A stretch of DNA of 64,000 bases from Rosenbergiella nectarea (GTDB lineage: Bacteria; Pseudomonadota; Gammaproteobacteria; Enterobacterales; Enterobacteriaceae): the NCBI RefSeq assembly GCF_900111105.1, contig NZ_FOGC01000011.1, forward strand, positions 62,001-126,000, given 5' to 3'. Position 1 is the first letter of the stretch. Every line of letters begins with the position of its first letter. Under the pieces are notes generated by a model. The model saw only the letters and a program-made list of their open reading frames with translations. It had not been told where the DNA came from and did not search any database. Position numbers and translations under genes: made by a program. Shown here one piece after another: positions 47,077 to 57,128 of this stretch.

Positions 47077-48687
47077 TTAACCGCAAAGCACCGCACTGCT
47101 GGCCGGATCGAGCGCAATCAAACCGGACAGAAGCAAATCCATCTCGGGCTGAAGCCGTGATTTATCGGTTTCACTGCGTGTGGCTTTCATACGCAGCAGT
47201 CGGAGGCGACGCGATTTCACTTCAAACAACAGTGCCGGTGTCCACTGCGTGAGGGTAATTGACTGTGCGGCACTGTCGAGCTCACCCAGCAGATGCAGGG
47301 CCAGTTCATTTTTGCCCTTCTGCTCGGCTACGCGGGCCATCAGTAGACGCAGCAGCCATTTGTCTTTCGCAGAGTCCGCACCTGGGCGTGTCTGCAGCCA
47401 GTGAAGTGTGGCATCCAGACCGTCAGTGTCAGCTTTCTCCAGCACTTCCGGCTCGAGGGCCAGGATATCATTATCCGCCTCACTGCCAGCACTGACCGGC
47501 TCATCCCGCCAGCCGGACATGTCGTCCAGTACACTCTGGTTTATCCAGTTTAACGTGATCTCATCGGCAAACGGCGTACCGTCATTAAAGGCTAGGGTTT
47601 CAAGCCCGGTTAGGCGACGCAGTAGCCCTTTCAGGTCAGCGGCGATGATATCAGCCAGCACATCCTGCCCCGATTTCATCAAGGCCTGATGGATATACCA
47701 CTGTAAATCCAGCCAGAGGTGGTTGGCGCCACGCGAAAAGGCACTGTCTGCCTGCTCCACAATTTCGGACCAACTCTGCTGCAGATATAGGCGTTTAAGT
47801 ATCGCTCGCAGGTCTGCACGGGGCGGTTCGATTCGGGTTTTCCCCTGTACATCCGGGGCAGGAATACTGTGCAACGTGTCATGACGCAAGCTTTTCATCA
47901 GTCGGTGAGCGGATAGCCAACCATTGGGCTGCTCACGCAGATATTCCGTGAGTGTACGGGCCTGGGCCAGTAAATCCTGACCGGAGGTAATGCGGCTCAG
48001 GACCGGTGCGTCTGATTCGGTTGTGTGCGTCGAGGTTTGTGACTTAGCCTTATTACCGGAATTACCGGCGTTCTGAGGTACCACGGCATCCACGCCACCG
48101 GCCGTCATTAGGCGAGATTCCAGCGCGCTGTACAGGGCATTGAGTTCTGGTCGTGACGCTTCCGGTTCGGTCTCCAGACTGTCGCGAATAAGCAGCAGCG
48201 CACCGGCAGTGCGTAGGGCATCGTCGCGTACCACTTCCGGCCAGAGTGACAGACTGTCAAGAACCCGGGTGCCTGCGAGCCATTCCAGCGCCAGTTTACG
48301 GCTCCGCTCACGCCGAGGATGAAGCTGTGTTCCATAGCGTTGTACCAATCCCGCCAGCAGTTCAAGCCCTTCGGCAAATCCGGTTTCTCCGTCCTGGTGC
48401 AAACGCGCCCAGCAGTAATAGGCGGCAATCCGGATATCTTTTGCCGTAGTGGTGAGCAGTTTTTCGGTAAGCGTGTAAATCAGTCCGGTATCAATACCAG
48501 AGAGTTTGTTTACCTCCTCCCGGATACGCTGAAAATCATCGTCATAACCAGGGGCTTCCCCGGTCGGACTGACGTCACTTACCGGAGCAAGCCAGGGCTG
48601 CCAGTTTTCCGTACGTGTCTGCGCCTGTTGCCGCAGCTTCGTGTCGTCAGCCTGACAAGCCACGACCAGATTCTGCAGTGTGCTCAT
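47077..48687 (-). CDS. tssA: T6SS assembly cap protein TssA
   Basis: 536 residues. N-terminal ImpA_N domain (PTGEAPGYDDDFQRIREEVNKL; DIRIAAYYCWARLHQDGETGFAEGLELL) and a long helical C-terminal VasJ-like domain (DKWLLRLLMARVAEQKGKNELALHLLGELD). TssA recruits baseplate components and caps the growing sheath. It overlaps the tssM stop by one base (TAATG). Confidence 0.92.
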   Translation of the reverse strand: MSTLQNLVVACQADDTKLRQQAQTRTENWQPWLAPVSDVSPTGEAPGYDDDFQRIREEVNKLSGIDTGLIYTLTEKLLTTTAKDIRIAAYYCWARLHQDGETGFAEGLELLAGLVQRYGTQLHPRRERSRKLALEWLAGTRVLDSLSLWPEVVRDDALRTAGALLLIRDSLETEPEASRPELNALYSALESRLMTAGGVDAVVPQNAGNSGNKAKSQTSTHTTESDAPVLSRITSGQDLLAQARTLTEYLREQPNGWLSAHRLMKSLRHDTLHSIPAPDVQGKTRIEPPRADLRAILKRLYLQQSWSEIVEQADSAFSRGANHLWLDLQWYIHQALMKSGQDVLADIIAADLKGLLRRLTGLETLAFNDGTPFADEITLNWINQSVLDDMSGWRDEPVSAGSEADNDILALEPEVLEKADTDGLDATLHWLQTRPGADSAKDKWLLRLLMARVAEQKGKNELALHLLGELDSAAQSITLTQWTPALLFEVKSRRLRLLRMKATRSETDKSRLQPEMDLLLSGLIALDPASSAVLCG

Positions 48688-51600
48688 TATTCGACTCCAT
48701 CCATGTCATTGTTTCCGGTGTTGCCCATCAGTGCCTGTGCCGAGGCTGCGCTGTCGACACTGAATATCTGATCAGGCAGCGTGAATCCGCGCAGATCCAG
48801 CACCGCTAGCGGACCTTTTCCGAGTTGTGAGCGCAATACCCACTGTAGGGTTTGACCGTCCGGGGCGGTGAAGCTCATCATCCACTGGCTGCGGTCAAGC
48901 TGCTGGCGCTTACCCTGCTCCAGCCAGCGAATAAAGCCCCAGGTCCCGCTGTAATCTCCGAACAGGCGCGCGCCGGCGTTGACCGTAGTCCAGGTCAGCA
49001 TCGTCCCCGGCTTGTAAGTCTCTCCCGGCCAGCGGAAGCTCTGCCAGTCGGCCATTTGATTGAAGTAGTGCAGCGGCTGGCCATCGATGGTCAGCTGTGT
49101 TTCGACCACCTGCGGTACAGGGCGCGCCTGCAGCTCAAAGCTGATGCCCTGGCTGCCATCGGTGAACAGAATGTCTGACAGCTGGCTCAGCTGATTAATC
49201 GCCCGCAGGAAAGCCGGGTTAAAGCTCAGCCCCTGGCTATTGACCTTATCTGGCACCCACTGACTGCCCTCTTTATGCAGCACTCCGCTGAGCTCTGTCG
49301 TCAGGAAGCGCTCAATACGCCCGCTGTCCTTGCGTAAAAACTCAGCCAGCATTGGCAGGGAGGCATCACTTTTACTCGCCGAAAACGGGAAACGTCCGTC
49401 AAAGGCGGTGTGCCAGTTCGCCACCACGGAGCGGCCCCATTTGTCATTCAGGCTCGCCGCAGAAGGCTGAAGTACGGTTTCCCAGGCCTGGGTCAACGGC
49501 TGCACAAACATCGTGCTGCCAAAACCGCTCCACTCTTCGCCAAGACTTGCTGAAATCAGACTGCCGTACTGCTGGGTGTCGGTCAGATCCACGCTTTTGC
49601 CCTGGAATACGGTCTGCGCCAGGGTCTGCATCATCCCCTGCGGATCAGAGGCGCTAGCCACCTGTTGCAGACGCAGACGCACGCGAGTGATGCGAGTCAG
49701 ATATGTCTGCAGGCTCAGCGAGTTATCAGCCGACATCACATTGCTGCCTTTATTTTCCCCCAGAAGCTGAAGCAACGGGCCAAAGGTGTCATCGAGCGGC
49801 CCTTGCGGCCCTGCGGCCGACTGATCAATCGCAGGTTTATCTTTCCCGCTTATCAGGTCTTTAGCTGATTTGATGATGGAGTCTGAAAGACCTTCGCTTT
49901 GCTGGCCGGTCTGCCCCTGCCAGGCGAGGGTATTCATTAGGGCTATCAGTGGCGACTGACGGACATCACTCATCAGTGTCAGCTGGTCGGTCACGTCAGC
50001 AATGTTGCTTACCGGATTCCAGTTCAAGCTATTGAGGAAGCTTAGCCAGCTGCTAGCAAAGTCGGTGAAGTAACGTTGCGTCAGACGTGCTTTCAGGGCT
50101 TCCGCCGACAGGTCTGAGGAAACCGCTTTCCGGCTGTCGCTCAACACCCAGTCAATTTCATCGCGGCGAGAGTTTGCCGCTTTTTCGATAGCCTGCTGAA
50201 TGCCCCCTTCCCACGCCTGGCGGGTAAACATGCCCGGCACCACTTCCTCGGTGGTGAACAGTCGCCGCGCATCAGTACCGCTGGTCATATCTTCCAGAGA
50301 GACATCGGCGAAGTTACGACGCACGGATTTGAGCATGTTCTCATACAGAGTGCTTTCAGCGTTACGTCGTCCAATTTGCTGCAACAATACCTGACGGCTC
50401 TGGCTCACCAGCTGTGCATCCGGCGTAATTTTCCACTGAGGCTGCGTTGGCAGTTCGGTGATATAGAAAGCCCACAAATCCGGAGATAAGCTTTGCCACA
50501 GGCCGGTTGAAATGCCCTGCCGCGTCGGCTGTACGGCTTTCATGATCTGAGCGTAATACGCGCCATCGGCCTTATCCGGGCGGGCCATCATCAGCCAGAC
50601 TTTCAGCTGTCCATAGCCCGGCTTCGCCAGCTGAGCCCGCTGGTCACTGCCGGGGGCAGAGCTTGCCAGCAGGCTGAGTTTCTGCGTCAGGGCGGCATTT
50701 GCCGGGTCGCGGATCAGGCGGTTATTCGCCACGCCGTACCAGGGCAGCATCGCGTCGAGCAGCTGCTGATTATGGTCCAGACCGAAGCGCTGGTACCATG
50801 GCGCGCCTTCCTGAATACGGTGCTGCAGGCGGCCAGCGTCATTACGTAGCGTATACAGGGCCGTCAGCTGGGTATCCGAAACAGAAGGATGCTCCACTAG
50901 GGTATGGGCCAGCTGCGCTACAGAGGCTATCTGCAGGCGGTTGACCGCAAACGACAGCAGCATTCCCGCGCCCCAGGCAGCGATTATGGCCATCAGCGTC
51001 CAGGCCAGCGTCTGTTCCCAGGCCATACCAACACGGCGGCCACGCACGCGGGTGCAGTCATCCACAATGCCCTGCCAGGTTACCGGCAGAGTTAGCCCAT
51101 GGCGTTGTAAACCCGGGATATATTTCTCAGCATCGGCAGGTGCAGCACCGGCTGTTTCTCCTGCAATAGCAGCGGCCGTATTCTCCGGCAGGCTAAACAT
51201 CAGGCCTCGCAGCGGAACGCGCTGCTGGGAGACAGACAGCCATGGCACCAGTTGCTGAACCCAGCGGGCGATACCGCCGTCTTTGAGATGCTGGCCCAGG
51301 CGCAGCAGGAAGTCGTGGCCGTTGTTCTCAACGACCTGACTTACCCCCTGCGTTCGCAGGGTCGGCAGCATCAGCTCGAGCTGCCGAGTAATATCGTCAG
51401 GCTTAGCACGCAGCGGGAAACGGGCCCCTACCGGCTGTTCAGTGCGTGTTGCCTGCGACCACTTGCTGTCGCACAGTTGCCACAGCCAGACCGGGGCGGA
51501 GTAACGGAGCAGTTCACTGATTTGTTCCAGTCCGCGTAAATCGCTATCACTGATCTGAGGGGTGAGGTTAAATGACGGTGGCATGACACGTACAATACCG

Positions 51601-52151
51601 TCCAGGGGGCGTCCGCGACGCAGCTTGCGCAGCGCGGCGTATTTTTCCTTATCGGGCTCTGCCGTCAGACTGCCACCATAAATCAGAACGGTACGGTTGC
51701 CTTCAAGCCACTGCTTCTGCTGCAGGCCGGGAAGGAGTTGGTCAATCGCGGCATCGTCGCCAGTGATGAGTAACAGACGAACTTTGCTGTGCCAGAAAAA
51801 TCTGTAACGAATTCGAAGATGATTTTTAAGTTTGGAGAATAATTGACTGCTGTCACTGCCCACAACTAAGGGAGAAACGGACTTCTCGCCTGATACCTGA
51901 GGCTTATAGACCACCTGATTTTTTCTCTGCTTCCATCGCCACCAGACAGGTGCCCCAATCAGGCCAACAAGCAAGACAGCAAAAACGGCTCCCCATATCG
52001 CCCAGATTTTATGAATTGAAACCCCGAGGTTATTCAAACTCTCCTGATTGATAAAAATTAAAAATGCACTGATGCCCGCCAGACCGACAATAAGAAGGAA
52101 GTATCCCCATAAGCCGTAGCGTGCATTTGGCATTATTTTTTGTTCGGTCAT
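48687..52151 (-). CDS. tssM: T6SS membrane-complex subunit TssM (IcmF/VasK)
   Basis: About 1,154 residues. Two N-terminal membrane helices (about 12-34 and 44-63), a cytoplasmic loop, a third helix (about 385-405, TLAWTLMAIIAAWGAGMLLSF) and a large periplasmic IcmF domain ending in the TssJ-binding region. No Walker A (GxxxxGKS/T) is seen in the cytoplasmic loop; the position reads LITGDDAAIDQLL, so this TssM is probably not an ATPase. ATG 52151 overlaps the previous stop as ATGA. Confidence 0.95.
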   Translation of the reverse strand: MTEQKIMPNARYGLWGYFLLIVGLAGISAFLIFINQESLNNLGVSIHKIWAIWGAVFAVLLVGLIGAPVWWRWKQRKNQVVYKPQVSGEKSVSPLVVGSDSSQLFSKLKNHLRIRYRFFWHSKVRLLLITGDDAAIDQLLPGLQQKQWLEGNRTVLIYGGSLTAEPDKEKYAALRKLRRGRPLDGIVRVMPPSFNLTPQISDSDLRGLEQISELLRYSAPVWLWQLCDSKWSQATRTEQPVGARFPLRAKPDDITRQLELMLPTLRTQGVSQVVENNGHDFLLRLGQHLKDGGIARWVQQLVPWLSVSQQRVPLRGLMFSLPENTAAAIAGETAGAAPADAEKYIPGLQRHGLTLPVTWQGIVDDCTRVRGRRVGMAWEQTLAWTLMAIIAAWGAGMLLSFAVNRLQIASVAQLAHTLVEHPSVSDTQLTALYTLRNDAGRLQHRIQEGAPWYQRFGLDHNQQLLDAMLPWYGVANNRLIRDPANAALTQKLSLLASSAPGSDQRAQLAKPGYGQLKVWLMMARPDKADGAYYAQIMKAVQPTRQGISTGLWQSLSPDLWAFYITELPTQPQWKITPDAQLVSQSRQVLLQQIGRRNAESTLYENMLKSVRRNFADVSLEDMTSGTDARRLFTTEEVVPGMFTRQAWEGGIQQAIEKAANSRRDEIDWVLSDSRKAVSSDLSAEALKARLTQRYFTDFASSWLSFLNSLNWNPVSNIADVTDQLTLMSDVRQSPLIALMNTLAWQGQTGQQSEGLSDSIIKSAKDLISGKDKPAIDQSAAGPQGPLDDTFGPLLQLLGENKGSNVMSADNSLSLQTYLTRITRVRLRLQQVASASDPQGMMQTLAQTVFQGKSVDLTDTQQYGSLISASLGEEWSGFGSTMFVQPLTQAWETVLQPSAASLNDKWGRSVVANWHTAFDGRFPFSASKSDASLPMLAEFLRKDSGRIERFLTTELSGVLHKEGSQWVPDKVNSQGLSFNPAFLRAINQLSQLSDILFTDGSQGISFELQARPVPQVVETQLTIDGQPLHYFNQMADWQSFRWPGETYKPGTMLTWTTVNAGARLFGDYSGTWGFIRWLEQGKRQQLDRSQWMMSFTAPDGQTLQWVLRSQLGKGPLAVLDLRGFTLPDQIFSVDSAASAQALMGNTGNNDMDGVE

Positions 52152-53272
52152 GCGTAAAGCTCCCTGGAAATCAAGCAAAGTGTCCCTGTTTGCTGCGGCG
52201 TCTGATGCATCAACAGCTGGTCCTTATCCGTTTTGCTCACGGCTTCGGCCAGCATAGCTAAGGAAAGTGGCAAAGCCATCTCTCCTGGAGGTCCAAAGGA
52301 GAGGTCGATAGAATACAGAGGTCTATCCTCCGGTAGCGTCCAGTGATGGGAAGTGGCGTATTGCATTATTTCTGCGGCCATTTTTTCAGCAGCTCCCAAC
52401 AGCCAAACGTATTCCAGATTCTGCTTATTAGGCTGTACGTATTCAAATAACATATCTAACTCCTTATTAAGCTTCCCCGCTTCCAATGGCATCATACGAG
52501 TTATACCCGCGATAACAGGCAATAAATGCTGACGAGCATAAGCAGGTGAAGCAATAAGCTGAGCAGAAATAAATTCACTTGACTGCCCGGTATTTCGAGG
52601 ATGCCAGTCCTGAAGACAAAGTATTAATACCAGCCCATCAACGATCTTTGCATCATAGAAAGAATCTACGATTTCCATGGAATGGATTGAATTGGGTATG
52701 AGATCCCATTGTTGAAAAATCAACTCATCGCGATCTTTATCGACGCTATCTGACGACTGATAAACATAAATAGAGTGGAGAAAGTGACGATAGCCCGGGA
52801 ACTGCTGTTCCAGTTTTCGGTCTATTTCTTTCATTAATGTTGGAAAACTATGTGGTGAGTTGAATAAAGGGCGCGCTTTTTTAGGAAACACCGGGACCTT
52901 GTCCAGCTCATCCAATAGAGCCTCCATGCCTTTTTCTTCCGGAGAAAAAAATACATTGCCAACTACGGCAAGCTGTTGTCGACTCCAGCTTCGCCATTCG
53001 GCTTTGGTTCGTTCTGTTTCGAAATCCCAAGCCCGGCTGGCTACGATGGACTGCTCGTAGCGATTAAATATTACCCCAAATAAACATAACCAAATCAGCA
53101 ATGCAGGCAAAATACCGTAGAAGAAAACTTCAGCGTAAGTTGCCTTATTCCAAAACCATAAGCTGGAGATAGCACCCGCTATTAACATCAGCACCAATAC
53201 TATTATCCATAACCAGTATTTTGGTGATGGCAGAGATTTTTTATCAGGAATATCAGGTATAGGCCATGCCAT
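52148..53272 (-). CDS. T6SS-associated membrane protein of unknown function
   Basis: 374 residues from ATG 53272 (the longer frame would need TTG). Two N-terminal membrane helices (WLWIIVLVLMLIAGAISSLWF and FFYGILPALLIWLCLFGVIF) precede a soluble domain with LILCLQDWHPR and YSIDLSFGPPGEMALPLSLAML. I do not recognise a named domain. Its stop overlaps the tssM start (ATGA), so the two are translationally coupled and it probably works at the T6SS membrane complex. First gene of the structural operon in this window. Confidence 0.7.
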   Translation of the reverse strand: MAWPIPDIPDKKSLPSPKYWLWIIVLVLMLIAGAISSLWFWNKATYAEVFFYGILPALLIWLCLFGVIFNRYEQSIVASRAWDFETERTKAEWRSWSRQQLAVVGNVFFSPEEKGMEALLDELDKVPVFPKKARPLFNSPHSFPTLMKEIDRKLEQQFPGYRHFLHSIYVYQSSDSVDKDRDELIFQQWDLIPNSIHSMEIVDSFYDAKIVDGLVLILCLQDWHPRNTGQSSEFISAQLIASPAYARQHLLPVIAGITRMMPLEAGKLNKELDMLFEYVQPNKQNLEYVWLLGAAEKMAAEIMQYATSHHWTLPEDRPLYSIDLSFGPPGEMALPLSLAMLAEAVSKTDKDQLLMHQTPQQTGTLCLISRELYA

Positions 53273-53773
53273 AGTAAAACTCAATATTTGTGTGTTTTAG
53301 TTAAAAATCAAAGGAGAGATTAAAGAGATCATGCGTAACGCTCCAGACTAACTGGATGGCACGCTAATTATTAAAATATCAAATGAAACATTAATCATGC
53401 GTTATTTTAGGAAAAACGATGTGGCATTATATTTTTCAGAGACTGCCATTCTTTACTGTAAATTATTTTGAGAACAGACACGAGCAAATTATGCTTGCAT
53501 CTTGTGGTAAAGCCTTTTTATTCCTATAGTCACTAATATAAATCCATAAAGATTTTTTTATCAAACCTACTCCATACAGAAATAGTCAGGGTCAGGAATT
53601 TGGTGTAAAGGATAGTGACAATTCATTCAAATAAAACGGCTTCATCTATAGCAGCAGGAAGTTTTTTGCTATTGAGGAAATCTATTTACATCAACTTCAT
53701 TATCTAAACATATATCTGATAGTGTGCCACTCAAATCGAAGTAAACTCGTTAATTTTCCATGTTGTAAATTCC
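53273..53773. other. 501 bp intergenic region upstream of the T6SS structural operon
   Basis: A+T-rich, no coding frame of note. It separates the effector/immunity array from the structural genes and should hold the promoter of the latter (minus strand). I see no clear sigma-54 -24/-12 element and no defined operator. Confidence 0.45.
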
Positions 53774-54142
53774 TCAACTTTCACCAGGAAGAATAATTTT
53801 CTCTTTTATAAATGGTGCATTTACTGACTCGTTTTCAGGTTTATTAATGGCATCACGCAGCGCCTGCTCTCTTAACTTCACCCGCTGTGTAAAGGCGGGC
53901 AGGAAGAGAGGTTTGCTTGCTATTTTAAACTCATCGATAAAAATCATATCGTGAAGCTGATTGTTGAACGACTCGTGAACATCAATCATATAGCGCCCGA
54001 TGCACTGTGGTTTGGTCTGCGCAAACAGAGTATTTATCACTGGACTGTCCTTCTGTAGCGACATGGATGCCGTTGCCGGAGCAATGAAAAGCATCCCTGA
54101 GCCCACAAGCACTAAGGCAGAAAGTCCACGAAAATGTTGCAT
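53774..54142 (-). pseudogene. Truncated orphan Tli4-like immunity gene (N-terminal third)
   Basis: 122 residues that copy the N-terminus of the next gene upstream: ATAS(M/T)S, KDSPVINTLFAQTKPQCIGRY, FNNQLHDMIFID and LREQALRDA are shared. It ends after KIILPGES, where its full-length relative continues ENKGVIFDSN. A strong AAAGGAGC site and a signal peptide remain, so a short periplasmic product may still be made. The remaining two-thirds of the immunity domain are deleted. Confidence 0.8.
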
Positions 54143-54221
54143 GGTGAAAGCTCCTTTTCAGTATACCTGACTGGCTCCCTCGAAGCGGCGAAGCGCAACA
54201 CTAGGCATCCGCCTTTATCCG

Positions 54222-55310
54222 TCATTTATAGCGCAGGGAATTCACCAGCCGGTCCCAGATTTCAATCATCTGCGCCTCGCTGTAGCGCGTTTTTTTATAC
54301 TCACTGGTGAATCCTATATTAACATTTGGCTTATCCGGTGTCGCATCACGTTGGTTCGCATACAGCATAAAATTATAAAATGTGTTCTTTTCATCTTTTT
54401 CCGTCTTACTGTTCCTAATAGTTTGGATGCCGCCAAATAACCATGACTCCGCGGGAATACCATTGGGTGAGAGCGCCACCTTTTTTATGCTGTACCGATT
54501 TGACGTTTTAAGTGCTTCGTTAATTAGCGCACTACGGTTGAATAGAGTATCATCCGATCCCTTAATTGTGCTGTCCATATTGACACCAAAAACAAAGTCA
54601 TCATTCTCGTACCTGAATGTGAGGACTTCTTTGTGCTTTCCTCCATCGTCCCGGATAAATCCATTTGGAATACACACACCTTTAGCTGTCGGAATAACCT
54701 CATCCTCTCTGCCACTTAGCCGTGATATCAGAGACTGCAGGGCAGCCAGCTTGGCTGGTTTAGTATTTGTTTGATCTTCTGTTGTGGTTTTAAGATACTC
54801 CGCTTTCCTTTCTTTGTATTTTGGCGCAGAAAAATCTCGAATATCTGTTGTTATAATAAAAGAGATACCATTTACATATACATGAGCTTCAAGTTTTCGA
54901 TAGAGATCATCCGATCCGGAGCGATTGCTATCAAAAATCACTCCCTTATTTTCAGGAAGAATAATGATCTCTTTTATAAAAGGGGCATCTTTCGGATCGT
55001 TTTCAGGTTTATTAGTGGCATCACGCAGCGCCTGCTCTCTTAACTGCACCCGCTGTTTAAAGGCGGGCAGGTAGAGAGGTTTGCTTTCTATTTTAAAGTC
55101 ATCGATAAAAATCATATCGTGAAGCTGATTGTTGAACGACTCGGGAACGTCAATCACATAGCGCCCGATGCACTGTGGTTTGGTCTGCGCAAACAGAGTA
55201 TTTATCACTGGACTGTCCTTCTGTACCGACGTGGATGCCGTTGCCGGAGCAATGAAAAGCATGCTGCCCGCTATAAGAGATAATGTTGTAAGCTGCCAAA
55301 TAGTCTTCAT
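54222..55310 (-). CDS. Tli4-family T6SS lipase immunity protein
   Basis: 362 residues with a signal peptide ending near ATAS (residues 1-26), so periplasmic. N-terminal Tli4_N block (VINTLFAQTKPQCIGRYVIDVP), middle LSGREDEVIPTAKGVCIPNGFI and C-terminal Tli4_C block (AESWLFGG, EIWDRLVNSLRYK). Tli4 proteins block the paired phospholipase Tle4 in the periplasm. Its ATG overlaps the effector stop (ATGA), which identifies its partner as the gene at 55307-56977. Confidence 0.85.
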   Translation of the reverse strand: MKTIWQLTTLSLIAGSMLFIAPATASTSVQKDSPVINTLFAQTKPQCIGRYVIDVPESFNNQLHDMIFIDDFKIESKPLYLPAFKQRVQLREQALRDATNKPENDPKDAPFIKEIIILPENKGVIFDSNRSGSDDLYRKLEAHVYVNGISFIITTDIRDFSAPKYKERKAEYLKTTTEDQTNTKPAKLAALQSLISRLSGREDEVIPTAKGVCIPNGFIRDDGGKHKEVLTFRYENDDFVFGVNMDSTIKGSDDTLFNRSALINEALKTSNRYSIKKVALSPNGIPAESWLFGGIQTIRNSKTEKDEKNTFYNFMLYANQRDATPDKPNVNIGFTSEYKKTRYSEAQMIEIWDRLVNSLRYK

Positions 55311-56977
55311 GGGATCGGGATCTCCTGAACCATTTTCACAATAGCCCTGAGGGTAAACTGCAGGGCTGGCCTGTCTTTTATATCCTTCAGGCTGCTGACG
55401 TCGTAGGCTCCTTGGTGGTCCACACTGGTTGCCAGAACACTTTTAATTTCGCTGTGACGGCAAATGGCGCTCAATGATTCCACTGGCACCGTGCCATCCC
55501 CCGGCGTTTTTGATGAGGTGACCACATACATCTGAGAGCGATTAAAAGGCAATGGGATCTCCCGATAGTTGTTAGGCAGCTTCCTGTCACTTTCACGCCT
55601 ATTTTTCGGGTAGGTGATGGAGGTTTTCCGCCACGTCAGCGTGCCGTCGGAGTCGATTTTATGACCGTAGAAAGCATAAGTATTAGAGTGATAGCCTCTG
55701 CTATCCAGAAGAAAAATAAATCGACGAACACTACCATCGACTAATTCACGGTAAGCATCCCAGTTACTCTGACTGACCGCCTCATCCTTATCGATAATGT
55801 CGGACTCATACAGGCGATACCAGAGAGTTTTATTCAGGTAAATCTCACCGAAGGGATCCCGGGCCTGCGGCAGCTTTACATCGCTGCCGTCTTCGCCAGC
55901 TCCTTCCACGATAAGCCAGGGCGCCCCGGAAAGGTATTTCGAGGAGGGTAAAAGCTGAAGCGGCGCGGGAGCCCTGGCCAGCACCGGCATCAGCTCTTTC
56001 GCGGTATTACCCAGCACGGCTCCGGCCATACCTTCCTGCCTTGCGCCAACCTTCATACGCCGGTATGCCGCCGGTGAACCGAGGTCGGGGATCACCCCAT
56101 GCACTATCCCCAGGATCTTATCTTTTGCTCCGCAGACCTGAGACGCATAACGTGCCACCAGTCCGCCCATGGAATGGGTGACGATAATGACTTTTTCCTG
56201 CCCGGGAGGAAAGGGCATGCCGTGTCCGCAGTGATTTTTGTAGAGCTTGATCGTCCTGTCGATAAAAGCTACCAGGCCTTCTGCTGAGGTTTTATTATCC
56301 TGCAGCCAGTTATAGCCATAGACGTGAACCGGGAATAAAAAATTCTGGAAATGATTCAGCTCCTCCTGGGTCAGGACAGACTCGCCGGTAATTTCTGCAT
56401 ATTTCCCCTCAGACAGCGATTTACCGACCAGCTGACTTATCGCACCCTTTTTTTCCGATGCTGATTTGCCGTAGTTATCAAGGGCCAGCTGCCAGTCATC
56501 CAACAGCGCACCTTGAAAAACGCTTAGAAATTTACCGTAGCTGAAGGATAAAACCTCCCCCCAGCCCCGCTGCTGCCGGGTTGGAAATAGTGCCCCATCG
56601 TCGGACAGTGGAGAACAGATGGTCCGGTCAATATCCCCACGGTTATCCACCTTAGTGGTGTCGGGATTAAGTAATTTCCTTCTGCGCTCCCCATCCACTC
56701 CAGCCCATTCAAAATAAACGCTCCCCAGACTATCACCACGCCAAATAACTTCGTTCGTTGAAGCTGTATTTGCCATCAAATTAGTCCCCATCACCCCGGG
56801 AAGGAAGATAACGGGGATCGTTTTAACGGGTGGCTGAAGCAAACTGGCTTTAGCATTTTCTGATTTTTTCTGATTCTGTATGCCGGGCCAGTAGACCTTT
56901 CCATTTTTATCCCATTCGGGCTTTATGCAGGTCATAAAGGAACCGCTCTCATTGCCCGTAATTTCTTCTTCTACCAT
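55307..56977 (-). CDS. Tle4-family T6SS phospholipase effector
   Basis: About 556 residues from ATG 56977 (AAGGACGG upstream); 19 extra codons to 57034 are less likely. Alpha/beta-hydrolase: oxyanion motif FLPGVMG (59-65), nucleophile Ser269 in THSMGG, acid Asp494 in GDGTVP and base His521 in VDHQGAY. No signal peptide, as expected for delivery by VgrG. Tle4 enzymes damage the membranes of rival bacteria from the periplasm. The immunity gene follows with a 4-base overlap, and a VgrG C-terminal piece precedes it. Confidence 0.85.
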   Translation of the reverse strand: MVEEEITGNESGSFMTCIKPEWDKNGKVYWPGIQNQKKSENAKASLLQPPVKTIPVIFLPGVMGTNLMANTASTNEVIWRGDSLGSVYFEWAGVDGERRRKLLNPDTTKVDNRGDIDRTICSPLSDDGALFPTRQQRGWGEVLSFSYGKFLSVFQGALLDDWQLALDNYGKSASEKKGAISQLVGKSLSEGKYAEITGESVLTQEELNHFQNFLFPVHVYGYNWLQDNKTSAEGLVAFIDRTIKLYKNHCGHGMPFPPGQEKVIIVTHSMGGLVARYASQVCGAKDKILGIVHGVIPDLGSPAAYRRMKVGARQEGMAGAVLGNTAKELMPVLARAPAPLQLLPSSKYLSGAPWLIVEGAGEDGSDVKLPQARDPFGEIYLNKTLWYRLYESDIIDKDEAVSQSNWDAYRELVDGSVRRFIFLLDSRGYHSNTYAFYGHKIDSDGTLTWRKTSITYPKNRRESDRKLPNNYREIPLPFNRSQMYVVTSSKTPGDGTVPVESLSAICRHSEIKSVLATSVDHQGAYDVSSLKDIKDRPALQFTLRAIVKMVQEIPIP

Positions 56978-57128
56978 GAATTCCGTCCTTGTTCCGTGCA
57001 AGAAAATACTCTCCAGAGAAGGCCTTCGGGGCAATCAAACCGATGCTTTTCCTGAAGCTATACTCCGCCATAACAGAGCGTGAAATTGACTCTTTTCGCA
57101 GGTAAAAAAGATGCCTGGTTCTTATCCC

